64,000 bases of DNA from contig JAUIET010000001.1 in assembly GCA_030429735.1 (NCBI GenBank), positions 682,001-746,000 on the forward strand, in the 5' to 3' direction. The position numbers and the translations under genes are program-made. The first letter of the stretch is position 1. Each line of letters begins with the position of its first letter. This DNA comes from Gammaproteobacteria bacterium (lineage in GTDB: Bacteria; Pseudomonadota; Gammaproteobacteria; Pseudomonadales; JAUIET01). Under the pieces are notes generated by a model, which saw only the letters and a program-made list of their open reading frames with translations, did not search any database and had not been told where the DNA came from. This document shows positions 9,004 to 17,984 of this stretch, piece after piece.

Positions 9004-9462
9004 ATGACGGCCGATAACACGGATAAACTGAACCACGCCATCGAGGGTTGGCTACAAGAACGCCAGGAGCTGATTGTGTTGTATTGCTCTGTGTGCGGGG
9101 TACATCAACAGATTGTTGAGTCACCCACCAAAATCCAGCGCTTGAAAACGTTTTGCCAGATTCTGGTTGATTACTGCTCAGCTGGACATTTCGAAGTATT
9201 CCCCGAGCTCATTAAACACGCAGCCAACAGAGGTGAAGAGAGCTCTACAACCGCAAACTCTTTGCTGAGCAAGATTCAGGACACTACGGATATCTCGCTG
9301 GACTTTAATGATCGATACGAAACGGAAGAACTTCCACCCGAAGTGCTAGAGCCCTTATCGCGGCACCTGTCCAAGCTGGGCGAAGCGTTGGAACTGCGCT
9401 TTCATTATGAAGACCAGCTGGTTGAATACTTGCACGTGCCACCGTCATCAGCGGTTGCCTAA
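9004..9462 (+). CDS. rsd: Rsd/AlgQ family anti-sigma-70 regulator
   Basis: A 152-residue all-helical protein matching Rsd (E. coli) and AlgQ (Pseudomonas): IEGWLQERQELIVLY near the start, LKTFCQILVDYCSAGHFEVFPEL in the middle, LDFNDRYE, and LGEALELRFHYEDQLVEYLH at the end. The family binds region 4 of sigma-70 and lowers housekeeping transcription in stationary phase. In Pseudomonas algQ lies close to the hem genes, which are about 16 kb away here. Start is the ATG at 9004. The gene stands alone between the FliL-like gene and a WD40 lipoprotein. Confidence 0.88.
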   Translation: MTADNTDKLNHAIEGWLQERQELIVLYCSVCGVHQQIVESPTKIQRLKTFCQILVDYCSAGHFEVFPELIKHAANRGEESSTTANSLLSKIQDTTDISLDFNDRYETEELPPEVLEPLSRHLSKLGEALELRFHYEDQLVEYLHVPPSSAVA

Positions 9463-9538
9463 AGGTCGTTAACAGAGTCACTCCAGCACTTCTGAGGTCT
9501 GCTAGACTTAAGGCAATACACGACAAAGTGCCTTAGCA

Positions 9539-10543
9539 ATGCTGACTGACTCACGGAAGAGCTCACGGTCCTTACCTTTCTATCTACCCCTGTTTTTCCT
9601 GATCGCGCTTGCCGCGTGCGACAGTGGTAAGCCTCCTTCACGTTCACTCGAAGTCGCTGTGCAAGGCATTTACGGTGCCAGCATCAGTGCAGACGCCAGC
9701 CACGCCATTATCGCCTCTATGAATCATGGCGGCAGCCTGTGGCGCCTGGATGACAGTGAACGTCGGTACAATTGGAATCACAAAGCGGATGGGTACAGTG
9801 AACTCACGGCCGCCGCCTTTTCTCCTGACGGTCAGTATGCGGTGACCGCCGATTATCAGAACCTGGTTCTGTGGGAAGTACCTACGGGCAAGGGCACTCG
9901 ATTCTGGACCAGTCCGGATCAGATTCTGGATCTGGACTTGATGCCTGATGCCCGTTACGCCCTGCTCGGCATGGAGAATTACACTGCCGTTTTATTTGAT
10001 GTGCAGATTGGTGGTGTCAGGCGGGTGTTCCATCATGACAACCGCGTGCGCAGCGTCTCGCTTAGCGCTGACGGTCGGTACGCACTGACCGGTTCCGAAG
10101 ACCGTACAGCGAAACTGTGGGACACCGAAACAGGCGACCTGCTGCAGCACATGGAGCACGACGACGAAGTGCGGCTTGTTGAACTGTCACCCGATGGCAA
10201 TATTGCTTTCAGCGTCAGCAAATACGATACCGCCAAGTTGTGGCGCACAGAAGATGGTGAGTTGATCGGTGAACTACCGATGCGCTCTTTCGCCCTTCAG
10301 CGCGGTTTGACCTTTCAATCAGCGCGCTTTTCCAGCGATGGCAGCAAACTGCTAACCGGCACGTCCGATCGCGTAGTGCAGTTATGGAACACCAATAGTC
10401 TTCGGAGCCAACGCTCGTGGACTATCCCAAAACGCGACGCATGGAAACCAACCAGCGCCGCGGTCCTGGCGCTTGGGTTTGAGAAAAGCGGTGATGCTTA
10501 CTGGGCAGTATCCTCTAACGGGTTTCTGCACCGTTTAAAGTAA
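9539..10543 (+). CDS. WD40-repeat lipoprotein
   Basis: A 334-residue lipoprotein. The signal ends in a LAAC lipobox near residue 27. The rest is a beta-propeller with several WD40-like blades whose units carry 'SPDGQYAVTAD..NLVLWEV', 'SADGRYALTGSEDRTAKLWD' and 'SSDGSKLLTGTSDRVVQLWN'. Blades three and four are less regular. It is probably an envelope scaffold for protein contacts; no catalytic site is visible. It is convergent with the FKBP gene (25 bases between stops). No specific partner can be named. Confidence 0.8.
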   Translation: MLTDSRKSSRSLPFYLPLFFLIALAACDSGKPPSRSLEVAVQGIYGASISADASHAIIASMNHGGSLWRLDDSERRYNWNHKADGYSELTAAAFSPDGQYAVTADYQNLVLWEVPTGKGTRFWTSPDQILDLDLMPDARYALLGMENYTAVLFDVQIGGVRRVFHHDNRVRSVSLSADGRYALTGSEDRTAKLWDTETGDLLQHMEHDDEVRLVELSPDGNIAFSVSKYDTAKLWRTEDGELIGELPMRSFALQRGLTFQSARFSSDGSKLLTGTSDRVVQLWNTNSLRSQRSWTIPKRDAWKPTSAAVLALGFEKSGDAYWAVSSNGFLHRLK

Positions 10544-10568
10544 GCACCACCGTATTGTGGCCGTATCG

Positions 10569-11333
10569 CTATTCAGCGGTCTTGATGTCAAGCAATTCAA
10601 CTTCAAACATCAGCGTTTGGTTAGGCCCAATCTCACGGCCGGTACCGGCTGCACCATAGGCCATATCAGACGGAATATAGAGCTCCCACTTTGATCCTAC
10701 TGGCATTAGCTGCAATGCTTCGGTCCAACCGGCGATTACACGATTGACCGGAAACTCTGCAGGCTCGCCACGCGAGTAAGAGCTGTCAAATTCAGTACCA
10801 TCCAGCAAGGTTCCGCGGTAATGAACAGAAACCGTGTCAGTATCGCTTGGTTTTTTACCAGCACCTTGTGTCAATACCTTGTATTGCAGACCAGACTCCG
10901 TCACCACCACACCGTCTTTTTCGGCATTGTCAGCCAGCCACTGCTCACCAGCCTGGCGGTTTTCTTCAGCCACTTTTTCCATCTTCGCCTGCTGCTCATC
11001 ACGACGTTGCTGCGAGAAAGCTTGCAAGCGCTGCTGCACTTCAGTAGTTGTCATCAACGCTTCACCTTCGCCCATGCCATGGTTGAAGCCAATCGCGAAA
11101 TTATCCAGCGCGATGTCCATATTGTCTGCGCTCATTTGAGTCCCCAGGCTCAAGCCCAGTGCATAGCTGAGTTTGTCCTTGTCGGAATCAAGGCTTGGCC
11201 CTGCTGCGCTTGCAGCGCCTGCATCAGCGCTGCTTGTATCTGTATTTGCAGATTGTTGACAGGCTGAAAGGAAAACAGCGCCCAGCGCCACCAACAAAAT
11301 CTGGCGTTTAAAAGAGCCAAGAAGAAAGTTCAT
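10569..11333 (-). CDS. FKBP-type peptidyl-prolyl isomerase lipoprotein
   Basis: A 254-residue envelope foldase of the FkpA/Mip type. The signal peptide ends in LSAC (lipobox), followed by a Ser/Ala/Asp-rich linker. An N-terminal FKBP_N dimerisation region (DKLSYALGLSLGTQM through the Gln-rich helix) leads to a C-terminal FKBP domain: VSVHYRGTLLDGTEFDSSY, then GWTEALQLMPVGSKWELYIP and YG..GREIGPNQTLMFEVELL. The ATG at 11333 opens the signal peptide; the frame continues to 11375 without giving a better start. It catalyses cis-trans isomerisation of Xaa-Pro bonds in exported proteins. Confidence 0.92.
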   Translation of the reverse strand: MNFLLGSFKRQILLVALGAVFLSACQQSANTDTSSADAGAASAAGPSLDSDKDKLSYALGLSLGTQMSADNMDIALDNFAIGFNHGMGEGEALMTTTEVQQRLQAFSQQRRDEQQAKMEKVAEENRQAGEQWLADNAEKDGVVVTESGLQYKVLTQGAGKKPSDTDTVSVHYRGTLLDGTEFDSSYSRGEPAEFPVNRVIAGWTEALQLMPVGSKWELYIPSDMAYGAAGTGREIGPNQTLMFEVELLDIKTAE

Positions 11334-11442
11334 AGTGTTCTCTAAAATAAAAAAGTAAGCGCGCGAGTGTAACATGCAGTGCGGCTATCTTAGGCGTTAA
11401 AAAGGCGGATTATCGCCTTGATCGACGCCTTATGTTGCGCTT

Positions 11443-11955
11443 TTACAATTCTTTTAGCGAAGCAGTACGCTGGTCTGCAAGCGCTTGCAACTTCTTGGCG
11501 TCGTCAACCAGCTTGGGGATGTCTTTTACTGGAACTGTGGTTGGAAAGGCGAGCTTAAAGCCGTTACCCTGGCCACCATTGGCGGCACCAGAACCTGTTT
11601 GACTGCCACGCTCGCGCGGTTTAACTGCGACCATCAGATTAACGTCTTTTGGCAAGTCACGTACTTTTGCGTTCTGAATACTTTCGGGTGGCGGCTGCTC
11701 TGAAAAGTGCATGACACCGCGCTCATCCTTCCACGAGTACATTTTGCTGCTGCCTTTCAGGCTGGGCGTATCACTCAAATCCGGATTGCTGCTGGCCACT
11801 TCCCGCAGCTTATCAGCGGCATTGTCCAGCGCCTTGCTGTCGGGCAACCAGTCCTTCCAGCTCATCATCCGCTCGCCGTTCGGTTTTACCATGATCATCG
11901 GCAGGGCTAACATTGCCACCAATGCCAGCAACATAAGTTTGTGATAAAGCTTCAA
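11443..11955 (-). CDS. DUF4124 domain protein
   Basis: A 170-residue exported or membrane-anchored protein. It opens with a hydrophobic segment (LMLLALVAMLALPMIMV), and residues about 70-100 form a DUF4124 unit (KMYSWKDERGVMHFSEQPPPESI). DUF4124 is a short domain of unknown function common in proteobacterial envelope proteins. The C-terminal part is low complexity and charged. It lies about 110 bases upstream of the FKBP gene on the same strand. Confidence 0.75.
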   Translation of the reverse strand: MKLYHKLMLLALVAMLALPMIMVKPNGERMMSWKDWLPDSKALDNAADKLREVASSNPDLSDTPSLKGSSKMYSWKDERGVMHFSEQPPPESIQNAKVRDLPKDVNLMVAVKPRERGSQTGSGAANGGQGNGFKLAFPTTVPVKDIPKLVDDAKKLQALADQRTASLKEL

Positions 11956-12168
11956 CGTGATGCCCTCTTATTAATCCCGCAGGTAACCATACAGGCCTTT
12001 TGCCTGCCTTTGTTGTATTTCAGATTCATATTTTGTGAACCACTTAGTATTCAGGCTAGCTGTTTTTGACGTTTTCAGTGCCACTTAGGTAAGACTACAA
12101 TAAAAGAATGAGACCCTGGTCAACAATTAAGCGGCTTTGCATCATCAAGCCCACCCTGAACAGATGTG

Positions 12169-13365
12169 TTAACGCGGATTCCACCAGGCATCGTTGTCCG
12201 GAACAGGCGATGTCAATGTTTTCAAAAAGGCCACCAGCTCGGCTTTTTCCTGCTTACTCAGCCCCAGTGGCAAAATATCGAAATGCGGCCTGCTTGGATG
12301 CTGAGCCCGGTCATAAAAAGGGGGCTTGGGCGCATTGTAGTGGTCTACTACGTCGGCAAGCGAAGCGAGTTGCCCACCGTGCATATAGGGGCTGGTTTCA
12401 GCCACATTTCGCAGCGACGGCGTTTTAAATGCACCTACCAATTCCGGGCCTTGAGATTTCAAATACCTGAGCTCCTGACAAGCTGATTCAGGCGCGTCGC
12501 TCCACACAGACAAACAATTGAACTCATCGTTTCGAAGCTTCTCGATGCCCGCGTAGCGGCCAAGGTCAACCTTGGCTTCGTCGGTCTCTGGCGCGCCAAT
12601 ATTGTGGAATTCGAAATTGCTGAACAGCGGTCCGTTGTGACAACTTGCACAAGCCGCTTTACCCATGAACAAGCGCAAACCATTCAGTTCAGACCCAGTC
12701 AGCCTGGCCGACATTGCTGGCGCCAACTCTTGTCCGAGTGCAGCCACGAAGCGGTCGAATTTACTGGGTTGCAAAGCTAACCTGCGCTGATAGGCCATCA
12801 GGGCTTTGCCGACATTCACCATAACTCGAGTGGCGTCATGCGCTTCTTTGCTTAAAGAGCCGAACACGGCAGAGTATGGCTCAGCGTAATGGCGGAGGAT
12901 CAGTGCCTTTAATTGCGCCCGGCTGAAGCCATGCTCGTCAGGGTGCTCGAGGGGCTCGGTGGCCTGCGCCCATAAACTGTCTTTGCGACCGTCCCAATAT
13001 CGCCACGGTCCCCAGGCAGCTGTCAACAGCGACATTGTGTTGCGTTGCGTGTTGGCTAACCCCAGGCCCCGCTTGCGACCGTCAGTAAAATAGTGTTCCG
13101 GTTGATGGCAAGTGGCGCAGGATACCAGGCCATTGGCGCTGAGGCGCGCATCGAAAAATAAACTCTGACCTAACAATGCTGCTTGTTCATTATCCGCGTA
13201 GATATTGTCAGGCGCCTCGGGAAGCGCCGGCAGATTGTCTATCGAGAAGGTTTGTAAAAACGCAATGTCTCTGTCGGTAAGCCCGTGTTCGTATGGCGGC
13301 AGAGGTTTACCGCACGCACCAAGCAGGCATACCATCAACAGTGCTTTGATCTGCCAACGCATCAT
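12169..13365 (-). CDS. Di-heme cytochrome c peroxidase/MauG-family lipoprotein
   Basis: A 398-residue lipoprotein (lipobox LGAC near residue 18) with two c-type haem sites, CATCH near residue 83 and CASCH in the second half. The spacing and the LGQSLFFDARLSANGLVSCATCH and PSLRNVAETSPYMHGG blocks place it in the bacterial cytochrome c peroxidase/MauG superfamily. Members reduce peroxide or oxidise a partner protein in the periplasm. It is the last gene of a three-gene operon and overlaps the FixH-like gene by four bases (ATGA). The lipid anchor and operon partners suggest a dedicated protein or metal substrate rather than general peroxide removal; that is inference. Confidence 0.87.
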   Translation of the reverse strand: MMRWQIKALLMVCLLGACGKPLPPYEHGLTDRDIAFLQTFSIDNLPALPEAPDNIYADNEQAALLGQSLFFDARLSANGLVSCATCHQPEHYFTDGRKRGLGLANTQRNTMSLLTAAWGPWRYWDGRKDSLWAQATEPLEHPDEHGFSRAQLKALILRHYAEPYSAVFGSLSKEAHDATRVMVNVGKALMAYQRRLALQPSKFDRFVAALGQELAPAMSARLTGSELNGLRLFMGKAACASCHNGPLFSNFEFHNIGAPETDEAKVDLGRYAGIEKLRNDEFNCLSVWSDAPESACQELRYLKSQGPELVGAFKTPSLRNVAETSPYMHGGQLASLADVVDHYNAPKPPFYDRAQHPSRPHFDILPLGLSKQEKAELVAFLKTLTSPVPDNDAWWNPR

Positions 13366-14300
13366 AAGTGCAGATTGAATCGCAAACTGTCTTGTTGATC
13401 TGCCGCGTCACTGCTGGCCGACACCAATAGCTCTATCACCCACCAGCCCCGCATCTGAAACTTCAGGCCGGATATCCGGTAGATTCCAGGTGCCAATTCC
13501 TCCGTGACTTCAGGTTGTGTCGGTAAGCCATGCACATGGCCTGGCATATGGCCGGTAAATTCTATAGCGGCGTCGGAGACCGGCTCGCCATTCAGATCGC
13601 TGAGCACCAGAACCCATTGATGCAGCTCATTGATTTCAATGCGACCGTCATCACTTCGAACCGATTCGGGTAGAACTTCGATATGCCCAATGAAACGTCG
13701 ATCACGTGAAAAGGTGAAGCTGTCTGTGTTCAGCTGCGGCGGCAATTGTTGCGCTGATAATCTTGGCAGCGCTAGAGACATATCATTGCTTTGCTGAGTC
13801 TCAGGCGCACCCGCCAGATCTTTTTTGCTCGGGTGCACACTGCGCATTCTGACATTGTGTCCGCCCAGGGCGGGCACGTCACTGAAGCCGTCGCTGAGCT
13901 GAATGGATTGGCGTTTAGTCGCCCAGGCTGGCCATTGTTGCCGCAAACCATCTGCGAAGTGATCCAACGCCTGCTCTCTGAGAGCGGCTGCCTGCTTGCG
14001 CAGCTCAGCCCCGTCTCGCTGGGTGCCCAGGCTTTCCGCTATGGCCTGCTCAAGCCGTTGTTCCAGTGCTGTTTTTTCTGGACCGGGTGGTAACCGCAGA
14101 ACAGTCTGACGTTGTTGCTTGATGTCCTTGCGGCGTTTGCTGCCTTGTTGAATCAGCTTTCTGGCCTGATTTTCCAGTGTGTCGGCTTTGCGCAACAGTT
14201 CGCTACCTGCTTGTATCGCGTTGTTTGAACTGCCCTGTGCCTGCAGCGGCCCATACAGCAAAAGAAACAGTGACAGCAGCAGGAAGCGCGCGAGTATCAA
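13362..14300 (-). CDS. Exported coiled-coil protein with FixH/YtkA-like C-terminal domain
   Basis: A 312-residue secreted protein. After a signal peptide (to about residue 22) comes a long, highly charged helical stretch, roughly residues 30-125, probably a coiled coil. The last ~100 residues look like a FixH/YtkA-type Ig-like domain: LNGEPVSDAAIEFTGHMPGH, then HGLPTQPEV..LAPGIYRISGLKFQMRGWWVIEL. The His/Met cluster GHMPGHVHG resembles that of periplasmic copper-linked YtkA/FixH domains. It sits between the beta-propeller gene (22 bases upstream) and the di-heme enzyme, which it overlaps. Metal binding is plausible but not demonstrated. Confidence 0.7.
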   Translation of the reverse strand: MILARFLLLSLFLLLYGPLQAQGSSNNAIQAGSELLRKADTLENQARKLIQQGSKRRKDIKQQRQTVLRLPPGPEKTALEQRLEQAIAESLGTQRDGAELRKQAAALREQALDHFADGLRQQWPAWATKRQSIQLSDGFSDVPALGGHNVRMRSVHPSKKDLAGAPETQQSNDMSLALPRLSAQQLPPQLNTDSFTFSRDRRFIGHIEVLPESVRSDDGRIEINELHQWVLVLSDLNGEPVSDAAIEFTGHMPGHVHGLPTQPEVTEELAPGIYRISGLKFQMRGWWVIELLVSASSDAADQQDSLRFNLHL

Positions 14301-14322
14301 AATCTAATCTCGTATGTTGTTG

Positions 14323-15906
14323 TTACGTGAAAACACGCTTCCGCCAGGCCAACAGCGCCAGCAGTACCAACATATGGTGAACCGGCGTGCTGCCACCGCC
14401 ACCAGCGCCATTACTTGCTGTATTGCTGGTGTTACCTGAATTACCCGGGGTTGGCGCGGGTTCGGGTTCGGGTTCGGGTTCGGGTTCCGGTTCTGGCTCA
14501 GGTTCAGGTTCAGGTTCAGGTTCAGGTTCAGGTTCAGGTGTTGGTCCACCACATGCAGGGCTAACGGCCGGCGCGCCCGGATTGCTTCCTGCATTAATCG
14601 CTGCCATATCCGGGGTCAGGACGAACAGACCGGTTCCAATATCACTGACCACTACATTACCACTCGCAAAATAAGGGTAACTGCTCCAGGCACCGGAGAA
14701 TTGAGCGGAGTCAGAACAGGGAATGGTATCGAAATAGCCTACCTCACTGAGTGTACCGGCAGCGGCGTCTGATGTGTTCAGAATGCGAAGACCAGAGCGA
14801 TAATTTGCTTCATAGGCCAAATCGCCGCGAGTATACAAATTATGATCTATCGAGCCAGTGGCGTGTACGAAGCGACCGGTTTCGCGTGGCGCGGTCAATG
14901 CACTGACGTCCCAGATATGGGATGTGGTGTTGATACCAGTACGTTGCTCATCCAGCTCATCATTCATGATCAGCTGGCTGTGATTGTCGTCCACAAACCA
15001 GCCTTGGTGGGTGTACTGTGAACCACTGTACGGTGTTCGTGACAACAGCTGCGGATTATTTTTGTCTGACACGTTAACTATAGTGATGGTGTCTTCATTG
15101 TAAGCCACGCAGATCTCATTACCAAAATAAGGTGAATCTGGCCCCTGATAGTTCACACATTGAGCGTCATGAGTGTAACCATCCGCTGAATAGCAGCCAG
15201 CAAATTGCGGTGCTGTCGGGGTAGAGATATCCACCATATACAAGCCACCACTGCATTGATCGGCACCCACAACATAGGCAAAGCCGCTGTCTTCATTGAT
15301 TGCAATATTGTGCGCTGCACCAAAGCCAGCCAAATGCGCGGTTTCCGTTAAAGTACTACCGGCGGCTACCGTAGTCAGCGTTCGCAAATCAAATACCTGC
15401 AAGCCGTGCGTGTTGTTGCCGCGGCCATCAGCAACGATAAACGCGTGATCTTGATACACTTTGATATCCCGCCAGTCGTCGGCGCCATTGTTATGCGAGG
15501 GCAGAAACCCAAGCAATACGGGTGCCACCGGGTCTGTGATATTCACAAATGAAGTGCCGGTCTGCAAACCGACAATGGCAACTTCCATGCCAGTCGCCAG
15601 ATCAGTCCAGCCCCAGACATCGTTTAATTCCGCGCCGGCAGCACCTAATTGCGCAGCGGTGAAGACACTGCGTAAATCGATATTTCTGCAGGGGTAATCA
15701 CCGGCCAGGCCACCCGTACAGGTTTCCATTCGACGAAGGTTGGAGCGTGCTTTGTCAATGCCGGCATCATCGCTTGTGATGCGCAAACCTTCGTTGCTGT
15801 TGTCATAGCGAAACTGGTCAGGAAACATGGCGCTGTGCGCCGCGACCTGGCCGCAGAATAATACGGCGAGAAAAGTGCCATACAGGCAAAAGAGTATGTG
15901 CTTCAT
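14323..15906 (-). CDS. Choice-of-anchor B family beta-propeller with Pro-Glu linker and C-terminal anchor
   Basis: A 527-residue exported protein. A signal peptide (to about residue 23) is followed by LVIVD-type repeats forming a beta-propeller (EVAIVGLQTGTSFVNITDP; HNIAINEDSGFAYVVG; SHIWDVSALTAPRETGRFVHA). Many Cys residues suggest disulfides. After ACGGPTP comes a run of about 13 Pro-Glu pairs, then a Ser/Asn/Gly linker and a tail GGGGSTPVHHMLVLLALLAWRKR. This is a Gly-rich, hydrophobic, basic sorting signal resembling GlyGly-CTERM (rhombosortase) tails. It is the first gene of a three-gene operon with a FixH-like protein and a di-heme peroxidase. Ligand and enzymatic role are unknown. Confidence 0.83.
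   Translation of the reverse strand: MKHILFCLYGTFLAVLFCGQVAAHSAMFPDQFRYDNSNEGLRITSDDAGIDKARSNLRRMETCTGGLAGDYPCRNIDLRSVFTAAQLGAAGAELNDVWGWTDLATGMEVAIVGLQTGTSFVNITDPVAPVLLGFLPSHNNGADDWRDIKVYQDHAFIVADGRGNNTHGLQVFDLRTLTTVAAGSTLTETAHLAGFGAAHNIAINEDSGFAYVVGADQCSGGLYMVDISTPTAPQFAGCYSADGYTHDAQCVNYQGPDSPYFGNEICVAYNEDTITIVNVSDKNNPQLLSRTPYSGSQYTHQGWFVDDNHSQLIMNDELDEQRTGINTTSHIWDVSALTAPRETGRFVHATGSIDHNLYTRGDLAYEANYRSGLRILNTSDAAAGTLSEVGYFDTIPCSDSAQFSGAWSSYPYFASGNVVVSDIGTGLFVLTPDMAAINAGSNPGAPAVSPACGGPTPEPEPEPEPEPEPEPEPEPEPEPEPEPAPTPGNSGNTSNTASNGAGGGGSTPVHHMLVLLALLAWRKRVFT
14455..14541. repeat. Hexanucleotide microsatellite encoding the Pro-Glu linker
   Basis: Read on the plus strand this is a tandem array of GGTTCG units that changes, through a few variants, into GGTTCA units, about 13-14 copies in all. 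It lies inside the choice-of-anchor B gene. Because the unit is six bases, gain or loss of copies keeps the frame and only changes linker length. Confidence 0.85.
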
Positions 15907-16047
15907 GGAGTTACCCGATTCAGTGCTGCTCTCAGCTTAGCGCACTGCCCGTGGCGTCGCCAGACACATGGCCAGTAACTGCGATCAAGCTGGGCAAATT
16001 ACGGTAAAATTGTGGCCCAGCATTAATGTATTAAGCAAGAGGCAACC

Positions 16048-16650
16048 GTGGACACGCTAAAACAACTATTGAACAGAAACCAGGCTTGGGCAGAGTCTGT
16101 GCGCGAGGAGGACCCAGAGTTTTTTGCCCGTTTATCTGCACAACAAAACCCTAAGTACCTATGGGTTGGCTGCTCGGACAGCCGCGTGCCTGCCAACCAG
16201 ATCATGGGGCTGGCACCCGGCGAGGTCTTTGTACACCGCAATATCGCAAATATTGTGCCGCTGGATGATGACAATGCCTTGTCGGTGATTCAATTCGCGG
16301 TACAGGCCTTACAGGTTCAGCATATTATTGTGTGCGGCCATTATGGCTGCGGCGGAGTGCAGGCGGCATTGGACAATGTCGCCCTGGACCCACCCGTCGA
16401 CGATTGGCTGCAGCCGGTCAAGCAAATGGTGAAAGACCACCGTGATGATCTTGACGCTCTGGGCGAACAGGAGCGTGCGCGCAGTTTGTGCGAATGGAAT
16501 GTGCTTGCGCAGATGAAGCAGGTCTGCAAAACCAGCATCGTTCAATCGGCCTGGGCAGCGGGTCAATCCTTGCGTATTCACGGCTGGATCTACGATCTTA
16601 ATGATGGCATTTTGAAACCCCTGTGCCCGAGTGTGGCCAGCCCCAGTTAA
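16048..16650 (+). CDS. can: Beta-class carbonic anhydrase
   Basis: A 200-residue beta-carbonic anhydrase, interconverting CO2 and bicarbonate in the cytoplasm. The zinc ligands are at the same positions as in E. coli Can: Cys42 and Asp44 in GCSDSRVP, then His98 and Cys101 in CGHYGCGG. NIANIV and the WIYDLNDG C-terminal block also match. The start is a GTG at 16048 with AGAGG 7 bases upstream. The stop codon shares a base with the start of the MATE gene (TAATG), so the two are translationally coupled. Confidence 0.95.
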   Translation: MDTLKQLLNRNQAWAESVREEDPEFFARLSAQQNPKYLWVGCSDSRVPANQIMGLAPGEVFVHRNIANIVPLDDDNALSVIQFAVQALQVQHIIVCGHYGCGGVQAALDNVALDPPVDDWLQPVKQMVKDHRDDLDALGEQERARSLCEWNVLAQMKQVCKTSIVQSAWAAGQSLRIHGWIYDLNDGILKPLCPSVASPS

Positions 16651-17984
16651 TGTCAGAACACCATGACCCGCTGAGCGGCCCTCCGGGCCGGGTGTTTCTG
16701 CATTACGCGATACCTTCTGTGCTTGGCCTGGGTGCGCTGTCATCCGCCACGGTCGTTACCGCTATTTTTATGGGCAACTATGTTGGCGTGGCCGCTTTGG
16801 CCGCTGTCAATCTCAGCATGCCTGCCGTTTCATTGCTGTTTGCTGTGGCGTTTATGTTCGCGATGGGCGGCTCAGTAATCACCGGCAAGCTGCTTGGTGA
16901 GGGCAATCCCGACGCCGCCTGCGACGTGTTCAGCAAAATCATGATTCTCGCATTTGGCATTGCACTTGCGATCGCGCTTCCCAGCCTGTTGTTTATTGAC
17001 CATGTGGTCAGCTTGCTTGGCGCGAACAGTGAAACCGCCGGGCTGCTGGTCAGCTATCTGACCATACTGCTGTGCATTGCACCGCTGACAACAACAGCCT
17101 ACACCCTGTATTACTTTGTGATGGTTGATGGCCGCCCGATATTGGCCTGCAGTTCGCTGGTGGTGAGCTCATTGGTCAATGTGGCAATGAACTGGCTGTT
17201 TGTGGTCAAGATGGAGCTGGGCATTGTCGGTGCGGCATTTGCCATGGCCGGATCGTATTTGGCATTGCTGTCGGTGCTGATTCCACACTTCTTTGGGCCG
17301 TTGGCCAACCTTCGCCTACGTTGGCCAACCGGCAGTTGGAAACCGATTCTGCGTGCGGCTGTCAATGGCGTGTCCGAGTTTACCAATGAACTGTCAGTTG
17401 GTGTCGTAACCCTCTTATTCAACTGGACGTTGATTAAACGCTTTGGAACGGAGGGCGTAGCAGCCTTTACTGTTGTTGAGTACGTGATGTTTGTTGGCAT
17501 TATGTTGAGCTATGGTTTCGCTGACGCCGTTCAACCGTTGATCAGCAAGAACCTCGGGGCACGGAACATTCCCAGAATCTATCAGTTTTTTCGAATTGGC
17601 ATCATTACGACACTGGTCATCAGCTTTGCTATGTCGGCATTGTTGTTTTTCGTACCGGAAGTACTGATTGGCGTGTTCATGGAGGACAGCGCAGAAACAA
17701 CCATGCAGATTGCATTGGGCTTTGCGCATTACTTTTGGCCCGCACCACTGATGATTGGTGCCAATGTTATGTTAACGGTGTTTTTTACCGCAACCGATCA
17801 GCCGCTACCGTCGGCGATGATTGCGGCCTCCAGAAGCCTGATACTGCCGGCCACATTCCTGCTGGTATTGCCAATCTGGCTGGGCGATACCGGGGTATTT
17901 ATCACCTTGCCGGCCGCTGAGTTTGTTGCTCTGAGCCTGGCCTTGTTTCTGTTCTTTGGTCGGGCCGGGAAATTATCTCAATAA
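16650..17984 (+). CDS. MATE family efflux transporter
   Basis: A 444-residue inner-membrane protein with about 12 membrane segments in two pseudo-repeats, each carrying MATE features (AIPSVLGLGALSSATVV..GVAALAAVNLSMP; FGTEGVAAFTVVEYVMFVGIMLSYGFADAVQPLISKNLGA). MATE proteins export cationic compounds in exchange for Na+ or H+. The ATG at 16650 overlaps the carbonic anhydrase stop; an in-frame GTG at 16623 is less likely. Its 3' end overlaps the convergent threonine aldolase gene by seven bases. Substrate unknown. Confidence 0.9.
   Translation: MSEHHDPLSGPPGRVFLHYAIPSVLGLGALSSATVVTAIFMGNYVGVAALAAVNLSMPAVSLLFAVAFMFAMGGSVITGKLLGEGNPDAACDVFSKIMILAFGIALAIALPSLLFIDHVVSLLGANSETAGLLVSYLTILLCIAPLTTTAYTLYYFVMVDGRPILACSSLVVSSLVNVAMNWLFVVKMELGIVGAAFAMAGSYLALLSVLIPHFFGPLANLRLRWPTGSWKPILRAAVNGVSEFTNELSVGVVTLLFNWTLIKRFGTEGVAAFTVVEYVMFVGIMLSYGFADAVQPLISKNLGARNIPRIYQFFRIGIITTLVISFAMSALLFFVPEVLIGVFMEDSAETTMQIALGFAHYFWPAPLMIGANVMLTVFFTATDQPLPSAMIAASRSLILPATFLLVLPIWLGDTGVFITLPAAEFVALSLALFLFFGRAGKLSQ

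Noticed and set aside
12108-12428. Plus-strand frames entering the end of the di-heme peroxidase gene.
   Set aside because: They overlap a well-supported gene on the other strand and show no motif.
14387-14674. A plus-strand frame encoding a Gly-Ser repeat protein.
   Set aside because: It is the antisense image of the Pro-Glu linker of the choice-of-anchor B gene. It has no conserved sequence outside the repeat and no ribosome site.
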